A stretch of 64,000 nt of DNA from Flavobacteriaceae bacterium (GCA_023262185.1 JALRDO010000010.1:1-64000), one strand, 5' to 3'. Counted from the stretch's first letter, positions 42,705-52,186 are shown. Made by a program: numbers and translations. The notes: generated by a model from the letters alone, not told the origin.

Positions 42705-42902
42705 TTACTTCAAACGAAGCTGTTCTTTGATGCTGTTTACATCTGCATCATTAACGAGTCCAGAATGGGTAAGTTTTAACTTACGTTTCTTTGACTTCTT
42801 CGTTAGAATGTGGCTTTTAAACGCGTGTTTGCGCTTAATCTTTCCAGAACCAGTAAGCGTAAAACGCTTTTTAGCACTGGATTTAGTTTTCATCTTTGGC
42901 AT
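42705..42902 (-). CDS. rpmI: 50S ribosomal protein L35
   Basis: The protein (65 residues) starts [20 protein letters not shown] and continues [22 protein letters not shown]-like, typical of L35. It lies between infC (23 bases upstream) and rplT (89 bases downstream) in the standard order. Confidence 0.97.
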   Translation of the reverse strand: MPKMKTKSSAKKRFTLTGSGKIKRKHAFKSHILTKKSKKRKLKLTHSGLVNDADVNSIKEQLRLK

Positions 42903-42925
42903 GATCTATTTATTAATTCCGCAAT

Positions 42926-43486
42926 CTACTTTTTCGCCACTTTAGGGGCAATGAACATGATCATTCGTTTTCCCTCGAGCTGTGGCATTTGCTCTACTTT
43001 TCCGAACTCTTCAAGCTCTTGTGCCAATCGAAGCAACAAGATCTCTCCTTGATCTTTATATACAATTGAGCGCCCTTTGAAAAAAACGAAGGCCTTCAAT
43101 TTCGCACCTTCTTTTAGGAATTTTTCAGCATGACGCTTTTTAAATTCAAAATCGTGGTCATCGGTTTGAGGTCCGAAACGAATCTCTTTGATGACAACTT
43201 TAGTAGCCTTCGCTTTGATTACCTTCTCACGTTTCTTTTGTTCGTAAAGAAACTTCTTGTAATCGATAACCTTACAAACCGGAGGAACAGCCTTGGGAGA
43301 AATTTCAACAAGATCAAGCTCTTGCTCTCTAGCGATTTCTAACGCTTTATTCAGTGGGTACACCCCAACTTCAACGTTGTCTCCGACTAGACGGATTTCA
43401 TTTGCTGAGATATCCCCATTGATATTGTGGGGATTTTCCATGCTGCGCCTAGGCTGCGGCTTGGTTTTTTTTCTACGTATTGCTAT
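42926..43486 (-). CDS. infC: Translation initiation factor IF-3, apparently with an ATA start codon
   Basis: The core protein has IF-3 motifs: [52 protein letters not shown] and the C-terminal domain ending [12 protein letters not shown]. The first ATG (43441) would drop the conserved basic N-terminus. Reading upstream in frame from an ATA at 43486 gives [15 protein letters not shown] before that ATG, matching the MAIRRRR-type starts I recall for flavobacterial IF-3. An in-frame TGA lies just upstream (43495-43493), and the only codons between are GTA and ACC. A non-AUG start is well known for infC (AUU in E. coli), allowing IF-3 to repress itself. Confidence 0.9.
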   Translation of the reverse strand: MAIRRKKTKPQPRRSMENPHNINGDISANEIRLVGDNVEVGVYPLNKALEIAREQELDLVEISPKAVPPVCKVIDYKKFLYEQKKREKVIKAKATKVVIKEIRFGPQTDDHDFEFKKRHAEKFLKEGAKLKAFVFFKGRSIVYKDQGEILLLRLAQELEEFGKVEQMPQLEGKRMIMFIAPKVAKK

Positions 43487-43503
43487 GGTTACTCAAGTTT
43501 TGG

Positions 43504-45453
43504 TTACACTTCTCTAAAAGGCTTCACACTTTCGGCAATCTGTCTGTAAATCATTTCTGCGAATGCTTCAACACTCATCGTACCTAGGCTTTCGCCACCG
43601 TGCTTACGAACAGAGATAAGCCCTTCGGCCTCTTCTTGCTCTCCGATTACCATCATAAACGGCACCTTTTTCATTTCTGCTTCTCGAATCTTTTTTCCAA
43701 CCGTCTCATTTCGAGCATCAATGAGGGCGCGAATTTCGTGATTTTCTAGCGATTTTAAAACTTTTCGGGCATAATTTTCAAAGCGCTCACTTACAGGAAG
43801 TACTTCTACTTGAACGGGAATAAGCCAAACCGGGAAGTTCCCTCCTGTATGTTCTAACAATAGGGCAATTAAACGCTCCATACTTCCGAAGGGTGCACGG
43901 TGTATCATTACGGGTCTGTGATACTCATTATCGCTCCCTTTGTAGCTAAGATCAAAACGCACAGGTAGGTTGTAGTCCACCTGAATAGTTCCTAATTGCC
44001 ACTTTCGGCCTAGGGCGTCCTTGATCATGAAGTCTAGCTTCGGTCCGTAGAATGCGGCCTCGCCTGATTCGATGATATACTTCAAGCCTTTATTTTCTGC
44101 GGCTTTTATGATCGCTGCTTCGGCCTTATCCCAATTTTCTTTCTCTCCGATGTACTTTTCGGGCTTTTCTAGGTCACGAACACTTACTTGTGCGGTGAAA
44201 TCTTCGAATCCCAAAGAGCCCAATACATAAAGGGTTAAGTCGATCACATTCTCAAACTCAGAGAGCAGTTGCTCTTGGGTACAAAAGATGTGTGCGTCAT
44301 CTTGAGTGAATCCGCGAACCCTGGTTAGTCCGTGAAGTTCTCCACTCTGTTCGTAACGGTAAACCGTTCCGAATTCAGCGAAGCGCTTAGGAAGATCTTT
44401 GTAACTGAATCGAGTCGCATTGAATATTTCACAGTGATGCGGACAGTTCATCGGTTTGAGTAAAAACTCTTCGTCTTCTTTAGGTGTTTTGATAGGTTGA
44501 AAGCTGTCTTCTCCGTATTTGGCATAATGGCCTGAGGTTACGTATAACTCTTTTTGACCGATATGAGGAGAAACCACCATTTCGTAACCGGCTTTCTTTT
44601 GGGCTGCTTTCAAAAAGTTTTCAAGTCGCTCTCTTAGTGCAGCTCCTTTAGGAAGCCATAGTGGTAATCCTTGCCCCACTTTCGCTGAAAACGTAAAGAG
44701 TTCAAGCTCTTTTCCTAGTTTTCGGTGGTCACGTTGCTTGGCTTCTTCAATGCGTTCTAAATACTCGGTAAGTTCTTTTTGTTTCGGAAAGGAGATACCG
44801 TAAACACGCGTTAACTGAGGCTTGTTTTCGTCACCGCGCCAGTAAGCACCAGCGATACTTAGGATCTTAAAGGCTTTGACGTGTCCGGTATTTGGCAAGT
44901 GTCCTCCGCGGCATAAATCTGTGAATGAACTGTGATCACAGAAAGTGATATCTCCATCGGTTAGGCCATCAATAAGTTCGATCTTGAACTCATTATTTTG
45001 CCTTTGATAATGCGCTAAGGCGTCTTTTTTCGATACCGAACGCATCTTGAATTCGTGCTTTCCTCTCGCTATTTCAAGAGCTTTGTCTTCTATGGCTTTA
45101 AAATCTTTGTCTGAAACCGTGTGGCTTCCGAAATCTACATCATAGTAAAACCCATTTTCAATAGCCGGGCCGATAGTAAGCTTAATCCCCGGATACAATT
45201 CTTCTAGGGCCTGCGCTAAAATGTGAGCGCTAGAGTGCCAAAATGCCTTTTTTCCTTCTTCATCATTCCATGTATACAAGGTCAATGCACCGTCTTCGGT
45301 TAGTGGTGTTGAAAGTTCAACGGTTTTATCATTGAAGCTAGCCGACAAGACCACTCTTGCTAAACCTTCGCTAATTGAACTTGCTACTTCGTAAGGAGTG
45401 GTACCTGACTGAAATTCTTTTACGGCGCCGTCTGGAAGCGTTATCTGAATCAT
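43504..45453 (-). CDS. thrS: Threonyl-tRNA synthetase
   Basis: The protein (649 residues) has an N-terminal TGS domain (residues 1-60), the editing domain with HSSAHILAQALEELYPG and the SFTDLCRGGHLPNTG zinc-like motif, the class II catalytic core (LLKPMNCPHHCEIF, TRVRGFTQDDAHIFC, MIHRAPFGSMERLIA) and an anticodon domain. It charges tRNA-Thr. It is first in the conserved thrS-infC-rpmI-rplT operon; infC begins 17 bases after its stop. Confidence 0.97.
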   Translation of the reverse strand: MIQITLPDGAVKEFQSGTTPYEVASSISEGLARVVLSASFNDKTVELSTPLTEDGALTLYTWNDEEGKKAFWHSSAHILAQALEELYPGIKLTIGPAIENGFYYDVDFGSHTVSDKDFKAIEDKALEIARGKHEFKMRSVSKKDALAHYQRQNNEFKIELIDGLTDGDITFCDHSSFTDLCRGGHLPNTGHVKAFKILSIAGAYWRGDENKPQLTRVYGISFPKQKELTEYLERIEEAKQRDHRKLGKELELFTFSAKVGQGLPLWLPKGAALRERLENFLKAAQKKAGYEMVVSPHIGQKELYVTSGHYAKYGEDSFQPIKTPKEDEEFLLKPMNCPHHCEIFNATRFSYKDLPKRFAEFGTVYRYEQSGELHGLTRVRGFTQDDAHIFCTQEQLLSEFENVIDLTLYVLGSLGFEDFTAQVSVRDLEKPEKYIGEKENWDKAEAAIIKAAENKGLKYIIESGEAAFYGPKLDFMIKDALGRKWQLGTIQVDYNLPVRFDLSYKGSDNEYHRPVMIHRAPFGSMERLIALLLEHTGGNFPVWLIPVQVEVLPVSERFENYARKVLKSLENHEIRALIDARNETVGKKIREAEMKKVPFMMVIGEQEEAEGLISVRKHGGESLGTMSVEAFAEMIYRQIAESVKPFREV

Positions 45454-45474
45454 GAGATTTTACTAAATAAGTGG

Positions 45475-45482
45475 CAAAGATA
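45475..45482 (-). promoter_or_regulatory. -7 promoter element of the thrS operon
   Basis: On the minus strand TATCTTTG matches TAnnTTTG, 21 bases before the thrS ATG. Confidence 0.5.
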
Positions 45483-45519
45483 GTTATCTCGTGGGCTCAC
45501 CCAAACTCTGTTTAATGCT

Positions 45520-45527
45520 TAATTTTG
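45520..45527 (+). promoter_or_regulatory. -7 promoter element 6 bases before the PAP2 gene
   Basis: TAATTTTG matches TAnnTTTG and ends 6 bases before the ATG at 45534. The upstream TTG (45525-45527) that could be taken as a start lies inside this box. Confidence 0.4.
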
Positions 45528-45533
45528 AAGCCG

Positions 45534-46181
45534 ATGATTGACCTTAAGGCTTACAACTTAAAACCAATTCTACCCTTTTTAGTGGTGGTGCTATTAAGTA
45601 CTCCATTACTTGGACTAGAAAAAGGGACGATTTTTGCTCAACTCAATGCCATACACAATCCTTTTTTGGATGTATTTTTTAAGAACATCACTTACCTTGG
45701 AGATGCTTCTTACGCTGTATTGCTGCTGCTCTTTTTCTTCTACAAGAAACCTTTTGAGTGGCCTTTTAAGTTTACTGTTGGCTTTCTAATTCACGGATTT
45801 TTTGTTCATCTTTTTAAGCAGTTTCTAGTAAAAGGTGCTTTGCGCCCGTATAGTTATTTTTCAGAGGCAGGAGAAGTAGAGCATTATCTGTGGGTTGAGG
45901 GGGTCTCTATGAAACTATTGAACAGTTTTCCGTCAGGCCACACCACTACCGTATTTTTCTTTGCCTCATTCATGGCGGTATATGCTCAAAAAAAGAGACT
46001 TACCTACGGACTAGTCGTTGTGGCAACCATTGCGGCCTTATCTAGAGTTTATCTGGGGCAGCATTGGTTTCAGGATATTTACACAGGAGCCTTATTCGGG
46101 TGTTGTTCTACCTTTTTAGCACAATGGATAGTTGATTCTAATCCGCGCAAATGGCATCATAATCGATTGCAATGGAAATAA
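45534..46181 (+). CDS. PAP2-family membrane phosphatase
   Basis: The membrane protein (215 residues) has the acid phosphatase motifs KGALRPYSYF (KxxxxxxRP-like), NSFPSGHTTTVFFF and SRVYLGQHWFQDIYTGALFG. Such enzymes remove phosphate from undecaprenyl diphosphate, phosphatidate or lipid A. The TTG start three codons earlier lies inside a -7 box, so the ATG at 45534 is chosen. It overlaps the glycosyltransferase gene by 10 bases, hinting at a shared role in lipid-linked sugar metabolism. Confidence 0.9.
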   Translation: MIDLKAYNLKPILPFLVVVLLSTPLLGLEKGTIFAQLNAIHNPFLDVFFKNITYLGDASYAVLLLLFFFYKKPFEWPFKFTVGFLIHGFFVHLFKQFLVKGALRPYSYFSEAGEVEHYLWVEGVSMKLLNSFPSGHTTTVFFFASFMAVYAQKKRLTYGLVVVATIAALSRVYLGQHWFQDIYTGALFGCCSTFLAQWIVDSNPRKWHHNRLQWK

Positions 46182-47773
46182 AAGCTTTTGTGTTTCGTTT
46201 TCGAAACTTCTTTATTGGTTTGGTCGGTTTTGTGTTGTTTTCGGCATTTAGTGCTGCTTTCCCAATCTACATACTCGATGAAGCCAAGAATAGTGAGGCA
46301 GCCCGCGAGATGTTGGTGAGCCAGAATTATTTCGTCCCCACCTTCAACGGTGAATTAAGAACTGACAAGCCACCCTTGCATTATTTCTTAATGATGCTTT
46401 CTTATAGTTTGTTTGGTGTAGGCCCTTTTGCTGCTCGTTTTTTTTCGGCAGTGGCAGGAGCCTTTATGCTTATGCTTATCACCCGTTCTGTTGAACGTTA
46501 CCTCAATTGGCATACGGCATCTATTGCAGCATTAGTGATTTGCAGTAGCCTACTTTTTGCCCAGGAGTTTCACTTGGCGGTCCCTGATCCATTTTTAATC
46601 CTCTTTGTGACAGCCTCTTTACTCTATTTTTTCGATCACGATCAACAGCCTTCAAAGAGGAAGTTACTATTAGCGTATAGCTTTATGGGATTAGGGTTGC
46701 TTTCTAAAGGACCAATCGCGTTAGTAATTGTGGCATTAACGGCACTATTATATTTGGGCGTTTCTAAGAAATTAAGCTGGCGCTATCTCATAAGTTTTTA
46801 TCCTTTTTTAGGAGTATTGTTCTCTCTTTGTATTGCGGCTCCCTGGTATATTGGAGCTCATGTTGCTACAAACGGAGCCTTTACTGAAGGCTTTTTTTTA
46901 GACCACAACCTCAATCGTTTTAGCGATCAAAAAGAGGGGCATGGTGGGCCTTTTATCCTCACTACTGCGTGGGTTCTTGTTGGTCTATTGCCTTTCGGTG
47001 TTTGGCTAATACCTGCATGGTTTAAGGCATTTAGAGCCAGATGGGATCATGATTTCATGAGATTCTGTTTCTCAGTAGGAATCGTCATCGTTGTTTTTTT
47101 TAGTTTTTCAGACACTAATCTTCCGAATTATCCTATGCCTGCCTTTGCCTTCTTAGGTGTTTTAATTGCGGATTACCTAGTGCGACTGCAAGAACACACC
47201 TCTCGCAAAACACTTCAGTGGGGACTCATCAGTCTTATCGTTCTCGGATTAGCAGCTGTTGTGGGAGCATATTTCGGCTTGAAACAGCATCCGGCCTTAA
47301 GCGACCTCAGTTATTTGAGTTTTGCACTTCTTCCCATAAGCATAGGGTCCTTAGCGTTGCTTTTTCGTCCTAAAGGTCTGGCTCCCTTTCAATTTGTTTT
47401 GACTCTAGCTTTGAATTGGTTGCTTATAGGTTGGTTGCTATGGGGATGGGTCTTTCCAACCATGAATGCCTATTCGCCAGTAGCTAAGGCACTACCCCTT
47501 ATTGCCGATAAAGAGGTGGTTGTGTTTAAACGATTAGATCCGGCCTTTTTAATTCAAACTCAGCGCACCTTTGACCAAATTGGCTCAGCTGAAGCCCTCC
47601 AAAATCGAATCGCCAAGAGCCCTGAAACCCTCATTTTGACCAATACCAAAGATACTTTAGATTTAAAGTTCTTGATTGGGCACTATGAGTTGATTCTAGA
47701 GGCGCCTGCTTTATTTGAGGATAACAGTACACGCATTTGGCGAGTGACTAAAGAAGGTATGCAATCGCAATAG
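46172..47773 (+). CDS. GT39-family membrane glycosyltransferase (ArnT/PMT-like)
   Basis: The protein (533 residues) has about 11-12 membrane helices. The first periplasmic loop holds DEAKNSEAAREML with the Asp-Glu pair of this family, followed by FNGELRTDKPPLHYF. Relatives transfer sugars from polyprenyl-phosphate donors to lipid A or proteins. The acceptor is unknown here. It overlaps the PAP2 phosphatase gene, with which it is likely co-expressed, and its 3' end overlaps the ZIP transporter gene by 26 bases tail to tail. Confidence 0.9.
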   Translation: MEIKAFVFRFRNFFIGLVGFVLFSAFSAAFPIYILDEAKNSEAAREMLVSQNYFVPTFNGELRTDKPPLHYFLMMLSYSLFGVGPFAARFFSAVAGAFMLMLITRSVERYLNWHTASIAALVICSSLLFAQEFHLAVPDPFLILFVTASLLYFFDHDQQPSKRKLLLAYSFMGLGLLSKGPIALVIVALTALLYLGVSKKLSWRYLISFYPFLGVLFSLCIAAPWYIGAHVATNGAFTEGFFLDHNLNRFSDQKEGHGGPFILTTAWVLVGLLPFGVWLIPAWFKAFRARWDHDFMRFCFSVGIVIVVFFSFSDTNLPNYPMPAFAFLGVLIADYLVRLQEHTSRKTLQWGLISLIVLGLAAVVGAYFGLKQHPALSDLSYLSFALLPISIGSLALLFRPKGLAPFQFVLTLALNWLLIGWLLWGWVFPTMNAYSPVAKALPLIADKEVVVFKRLDPAFLIQTQRTFDQIGSAEALQNRIAKSPETLILTNTKDTLDLKFLIGHYELILEAPALFEDNSTRIWRVTKEGMQSQ

Positions 47774-48434
47774 CCGTAACGATAGCAAGCACTTTCTTGG
47801 CATTAAAGCGATGGCCTTTCTCAGACTCAAAAAGGATAACGGTAGAAACGTGCAGAAATATCCCCGCCGAAAGAGCATCTAGATATACCAGAAGGCTACT
47901 ATCAACTAGAATTTGACCTAGGAAGAGGCCCAGAGGGGTCATCATGGCGAAACTTGCTAATAGCACAAAGGTACCTGCAGCGCTGAAATTCGCTTTTTTC
48001 AGAAATTGATAGATCACCATTGCTATCGGAATCTTATGCAGAAAGACAGCGATGCTTAGGGTCTCAATATGGGCGAGTGGAGTCCCTTCTAAGAAAGCAT
48101 GAATAAATAATGCCGTGAAAACTGAGAAGTAATAGGGGCGATTTTCTCCTGAATCTGATAGGTGTACGTGACCGTGTTCTGCACCCTTTGAAAAGAACTC
48201 TAAAAATATTTGAAGTAAGATTCCACAGAGTACTGCAAGAGATATACCTTTGGTTTCAGGTGCTGAAAACAGTTCGGGCATGAGATCAAAAAGAGTGATC
48301 GAGAGCAAGAATGAGCCGCTGAAAGGCAAAAGTATCCAAAGAGGAGACTTTGATTTGCGCTCCACGAGCACGGCGATAAGGACACCAATTATAACAGCTA
48401 TTACCGGAAGAACAAATAGCGCAGAACGAATCAT
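47748..48434 (-). CDS. ZIP-family divalent metal transporter
   Basis: The protein (228 residues) has about eight membrane helices. Helix IV contains HAFLEGTPLAHIE (HxxxEG) and helix V HKIPIAMVIYQFL (HKxP), the metal-binding motifs of ZIP transporters. A His-rich loop (EHGHVHLSDSG) precedes them. It likely moves zinc or a similar metal into the cytoplasm. A -7 element lies 4 bases before the ATG, suggesting a leaderless transcript. Confidence 0.9.
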   Translation of the reverse strand: MIRSALFVLPVIAVIIGVLIAVLVERKSKSPLWILLPFSGSFLLSITLFDLMPELFSAPETKGISLAVLCGILLQIFLEFFSKGAEHGHVHLSDSGENRPYYFSVFTALFIHAFLEGTPLAHIETLSIAVFLHKIPIAMVIYQFLKKANFSAAGTFVLLASFAMMTPLGLFLGQILVDSSLLVYLDALSAGIFLHVSTVILFESEKGHRFNAKKVLAIVTAIAIAYLL

Positions 48435-48438
48435 CGCT

Positions 48439-48446
48439 CAAAAATA
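48439..48446 (-). promoter_or_regulatory. -7 promoter element 4 bases before the ZIP transporter gene
   Basis: On the minus strand TATTTTTG matches TAnnTTTG, with 4 bases to the ATG at 48434. Confidence 0.4.
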
Positions 48447-48463
48447 GATCAAATAACCTACCC

Positions 48464-49624
48464 ATGAAGCATTCCGACCAAAACACGCGCTTTTTAGCTA
48501 AAACCTTTTATGGTTTTGAATCTATTTTGGCCAAAGAACTCAAGAGTCTAGGGGCGAAAAATATCAAAGAGCTGAATCGTATGGTAGCCTTTGAAGGAGA
48601 TTTGGGGTTCATGTACAAAGCAAATTTTTCATTGGGATGTGCGCTTAGGATCCTCATGCCAATAGGTACGTTTAGAGTGACCAATCAAGAACAACTCTAC
48701 GATGCGATTAAGAGTATTCCTTGGCAGCAATACTTCTCTGCTGAAAAGACCTTTGCCATAGATTCTGGTCTCTTTTCTGATCGTTTTAGTAACTCCTTAT
48801 TTCTCTCTCAGAAGGCTAAGGATGCCATTGTAGATTATTTTAGAGAGAAGACTCGAAAACGCCCATCTGTAGACACTTCTGATCCTCAAATCCGTATCAA
48901 TTTGCATTTGAGTAATGATACGCTGAGTGTTGCATTAGATAGTTCTGGAGCTTCACTTCATCAACGAGGCTACAAGACCGTTACCAATATCGCACCTATT
49001 AATGAAGTGCTTGCTGCAGGCATTCTGCATTTGAGTGACTGGCACGGGCAATGCAATTTTTTCGATCCCATGTGTGGGAGTGGAACCTTGGCGATAGAGG
49101 CGGCATTAATGGCGTGTAAGATTCCTCATGGGATTCACCGCACCTCTTACTCTTTCATGCATTGGGATTCTTTCGATGCAGAATTATGGGAAAAAATTAA
49201 AGAGTCTGCCCTGAACAAGGTGAAAGAGTTCCCTTTTACTATTTATGCCCAAGACAAGGCTCCAAGTGCTGTTCGTAAGACAGAAGAAAATGTCGAGAAC
49301 GCCGGCCTCTCAGAATATATTCAAGTCCAACGCGCTGATTTTTTTAAGACACTTCCGCCGACAGCATCTCCATTACATATGGTCTTTAATCCGCCCTATG
49401 GAGAGCGTCTAGATATTGATGATATACCCTTTTACAAAGAGATCGGAAATACGCTAAAACAGCATTACAGCAATAGTGAGGCTTGGTTGATTAGTTCGAA
49501 TCTAGAAGCCCTTAAACACCTTGGTTTAAAGCCTTTTAAAAAGGTTAAACTCTATAACGGAAAACTCGAGGCGAAGTTGCAAGGATACCGTCTCTACAGT
49601 GGTAGTTTAAAAGAGACACACTGA
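48464..49624 (+). CDS. THUMP-domain RNA methyltransferase (RlmL N-terminal-like)
   Basis: The protein (386 residues) has an N-terminal ferredoxin-like/THUMP region (about 1-165; FYGFESILAKELKSLGAKN) and a Rossmann methyltransferase domain with FDPMCGSGTLAIEAALMA (SAM loop) and the catalytic MVFNPPYGERL. It corresponds to the m2G half of E. coli RlmL, which modifies G2445 of 23S rRNA; the exact target here is inferred. It stands alone and ends next to the DUF6048 gene. Confidence 0.9.
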   Translation: MKHSDQNTRFLAKTFYGFESILAKELKSLGAKNIKELNRMVAFEGDLGFMYKANFSLGCALRILMPIGTFRVTNQEQLYDAIKSIPWQQYFSAEKTFAIDSGLFSDRFSNSLFLSQKAKDAIVDYFREKTRKRPSVDTSDPQIRINLHLSNDTLSVALDSSGASLHQRGYKTVTNIAPINEVLAAGILHLSDWHGQCNFFDPMCGSGTLAIEAALMACKIPHGIHRTSYSFMHWDSFDAELWEKIKESALNKVKEFPFTIYAQDKAPSAVRKTEENVENAGLSEYIQVQRADFFKTLPPTASPLHMVFNPPYGERLDIDDIPFYKEIGNTLKQHYSNSEAWLISSNLEALKHLGLKPFKKVKLYNGKLEAKLQGYRLYSGSLKETH

Positions 49625-50329
49625 TTATTTCTTAACCACAGGAATAAAATAAGAGAGCGTGTAGTTGACATTTAATCCAAACCTTGCGCCATCTGTTACT
49701 TTATTAAACCCTGCAATCCATAGATTGTCAAAATTGTCAGGACTTTTCTCAGAGACCAAAAAGCCTAGTCTTAAACTAGCACCTAGGTAAAGGTTATTGA
49801 ACAGTCCGGTTTTGAATCCAAGAACACCTTCAATCCAACTCCCATTGAGCCCGCCGAAACTTTCTCCATCTTGAGTGAAAAGCGGAAAACCTTCGGGTTC
49901 TCGAATGCGTGAACTGTCATACACATGCACCGCTCCTAGATCGCTGCTAAACGTCGAGATGGCATAACGAAAGCCAGCAGTCACCAGATTCTTTTCGTTC
50001 GTTTTTTGAGCGTAGACCATCCAATCGGCTCCTAATTTCAAATAGCTCCCCGTGTATTCCGTCTCATACAACAAGTAATCGCCAAGGGTTTCCTGATCTA
50101 AAAAGCGCTCATTTCCGAGTTCTGCGCTAAGCATGAGTTTCTTTTTTAACCGCAGATCACCACTCAATTCGAAACCACTATAATTGTCGTTCAAGCTGGT
50201 CCGCACAAGCCGGTGAAGGTCTGCTCCAACACGCAGTCCGTAGGCGGTTTGACCGTAAGTCATCAGGCCTACCGATAACACGCAGACGAGCATGACTCGT
50301 TTAGTGATAGATAACAAGATGCGGTTCAT
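49625..50329 (-). CDS. DUF6048-like outer-membrane protein
   Basis: The protein (234 residues) has a signal peptide (KRVMLVCVLSVGLMTYGQ) and repeated amphipathic strands (YGLRVGADLHRLV, LKKKLMLSAELGNERF, LYLGASLRLGFLVSE), ending NVNYTLSYFIPVVKK. This suggests an outer-membrane barrel. It matches my memory of DUF6048 proteins, found next to DUF6452 and rlmD in Bacteroidota. It overlaps the upstream DUF6452 gene by 29 bases unless it starts at the internal ATG (50293). Confidence 0.78.
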   Translation of the reverse strand: MNRILLSITKRVMLVCVLSVGLMTYGQTAYGLRVGADLHRLVRTSLNDNYSGFELSGDLRLKKKLMLSAELGNERFLDQETLGDYLLYETEYTGSYLKLGADWMVYAQKTNEKNLVTAGFRYAISTFSSDLGAVHVYDSSRIREPEGFPLFTQDGESFGGLNGSWIEGVLGFKTGLFNNLYLGASLRLGFLVSEKSPDNFDNLWIAGFNKVTDGARFGLNVNYTLSYFIPVVKK

Positions 50330-50786
50330 TGGTAGCGGTTACGGTTTCAATCAATACCTCGACAGAAGAAATCCAATCAAGAGAGTCGAGTGGTTTTACA
50401 GAGAGTCCTTCGAATTCCAATACATAACCGCAAGCCCTTGAAACATAGGTGATGATTGGGGTTACATTTATTTCAAGCTGATCTGAAAGTGCTGATTCTC
50501 CTACAACAAAATGAAAAACATAATTATTCTGTGTAGCCGAAAGGGCTAATTCTAGCTTAGAAACAGATTGGTTTTCAATGCCTTGATATGCATTATTATT
50601 CAAGAGCAGGCTTAGACCACTTACAGGTTTAAGGCTTTCTTTATCGCTGGCATCTCTGAATTCGATGACCAGTACTGCTGAGTCTCCGTCAACACAGATG
50701 TCATCTTTTTCACAACTAAAAAGGACAATCGTTAGAAGTGCAAAGAGAAAATGGCGCGTGTTTGGCATGAGATGCGTTCGATTCAT
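50301..50786 (-). CDS. DUF6452-like lipoprotein
   Basis: The protein has a lipoprotein signal (FALLTIVLFSC) and a beta-rich body with VLVIEFRD, LALSATQNNYVFHF and a late CGYVLEFEGLSV. It fits DUF6452, a family of unknown function paired with DUF6048. The first ATG (50786) overlaps the rlmD stop by 4 bases; an ATG at 50768 gives a shorter signal peptide. The set rlmD-DUF6452-DUF6048 appears to be an operon. Confidence 0.76.
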   Translation of the reverse strand: MNRTHLMPNTRHFLFALLTIVLFSCEKDDICVDGDSAVLVIEFRDASDKESLKPVSGLSLLLNNNAYQGIENQSVSKLELALSATQNNYVFHFVVGESALSDQLEINVTPIITYVSRACGYVLEFEGLSVKPLDSLDWISSVEVLIETVTATNEPHLVIYH

Positions 50787-52186
50787 CGACGTTTTAAAAG
50801 TACTACATTTTCAACGTGATGTGTTTGTGGGAACATGTCCACCGCTTGTGATTTCACTGTATCGTATTGTGCTGAAAGCAGTTGTAGGTCGCGGGCCTGA
50901 GTCGCTGAGTTACAACTCACATAGACGATACGCTCTGCATTTAAAGCGAGTAATTGTGCGATCACGTCTGCATGCATTCCGTCTCTTGGCGGATCGGTAA
51001 TAACCACATCGGCCTTAGAGTGACGTTGTATAAAATCTTCGTTAAATACTTTACGCATGTCGCCTACCTCAAAGCTTACATTGTCAATACCATTGATTGT
51101 GGCGTTTTCTTTTGCCTTTGCTATTGCCTCAGGAACAGATTCAACGCCAACAACCTTTTGAACAGAACGGGCAATAAACTGAGCGATGGTTCCTGTTCCG
51201 GTATACAAATCATAGACCACATCAGTTGACTTAAGTTCAGCGAAATCCCTAGCAATAGAGTAGAGTCTCTGGGCCTGAATACTGTTTGTTTGATAAAACG
51301 ATTTCGCATCGATGGCAAAGCGCAAACCTTCCATTTCTTCTATGATGTATTCTGCTCCGGCATAGCGACGTATCTCTTGATCGTAAAGGGTGTCGTTTGC
51401 CTTTTTATTGATAGTATACAGAATGGAGTGCAAGTCTGGAAAGCGATTGTGTATAGCCTTTAAGTAGGCCTCAATTGCCTCTTTTGAGGCATCACAAAAC
51501 TGTATCAACACCATCATTTGACCCTTTTGAGTGGTGCGGACCATTAAGGTTCTCAGGTCTCCGTATCCCCCGCGTAAGTTGAAGAACTTTAACCCTTGCC
51601 TTTCGGCCTCTTCTTTACAGAACAATCGGATTTCATTTGATAGGGGCCCCTGTAAATGGCATTCTTTTAGATCTATAACCTTATCCCACATTTCGGGTTT
51701 GTGAAATCCTAAAGCGTTGCGGTTAAAGGTTGCGTTAGATTGAATTTCTTCTTGAGTTAGCCATTTCGAATCAGAGAATGAAAACTCCATTTTGTTTCTG
51801 TAATCGTATTGCTCTTCGGCTCCTAGAATTTCATGCACCTCTTTGGGGGTTACCTGGCCTATGCGTTTTAGGTTTTCTATTACTTCTTGTTGTTTGCCTT
51901 TGAGTTGAGTTTCATAGTTAATGTGTTGCCATTTGCACCCTCCGCAGGTTCCGAAATGAACGCATCTAGGAGTAACCCGTTCTTCTGAAGGGCGGTGAAT
52001 TTTTTCGATTACGCCTTCGTAAAACTTGCTACGCTTTTTGGTTACGCGGACATCTACATTATCTCCTGGTGCGGCGAAGGGCACGAAAACAATTTTTTCA
52101 TCTTTAGCGCGTCCAAAGGCTTTACCTTTTGCCGCCATTCCTTCAATAGTGACTTGAGCTAAAATAATGCTAGTTCTTCTTACCAT
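50783..52186 (-). CDS. rlmD: 23S rRNA (uracil-C5)-methyltransferase RlmD/RumA type
   Basis: The protein (467 residues from the ATG at 52186) has an N-terminal TRAM domain (VFVPFAAPGDNVDVRV), a four-Cys iron-sulfur site beginning CVHFGTCGGCKWQH, and a methyltransferase domain with DLYTGTGTIAQFIA, DPPRDGMH and catalytic Cys in VYVSCNSATQARDL. It makes m5U in 23S rRNA. A longer frame from 52240 adds 18 unrelated residues and would cross a -7 box, so the ATG at 52186 is used. Confidence 0.92.
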   Translation of the reverse strand: MVRRTSIILAQVTIEGMAAKGKAFGRAKDEKIVFVPFAAPGDNVDVRVTKKRSKFYEGVIEKIHRPSEERVTPRCVHFGTCGGCKWQHINYETQLKGKQQEVIENLKRIGQVTPKEVHEILGAEEQYDYRNKMEFSFSDSKWLTQEEIQSNATFNRNALGFHKPEMWDKVIDLKECHLQGPLSNEIRLFCKEEAERQGLKFFNLRGGYGDLRTLMVRTTQKGQMMVLIQFCDASKEAIEAYLKAIHNRFPDLHSILYTINKKANDTLYDQEIRRYAGAEYIIEEMEGLRFAIDAKSFYQTNSIQAQRLYSIARDFAELKSTDVVYDLYTGTGTIAQFIARSVQKVVGVESVPEAIAKAKENATINGIDNVSFEVGDMRKVFNEDFIQRHSKADVVITDPPRDGMHADVIAQLLALNAERIVYVSCNSATQARDLQLLSAQYDTVKSQAVDMFPQTHHVENVVLLKRR

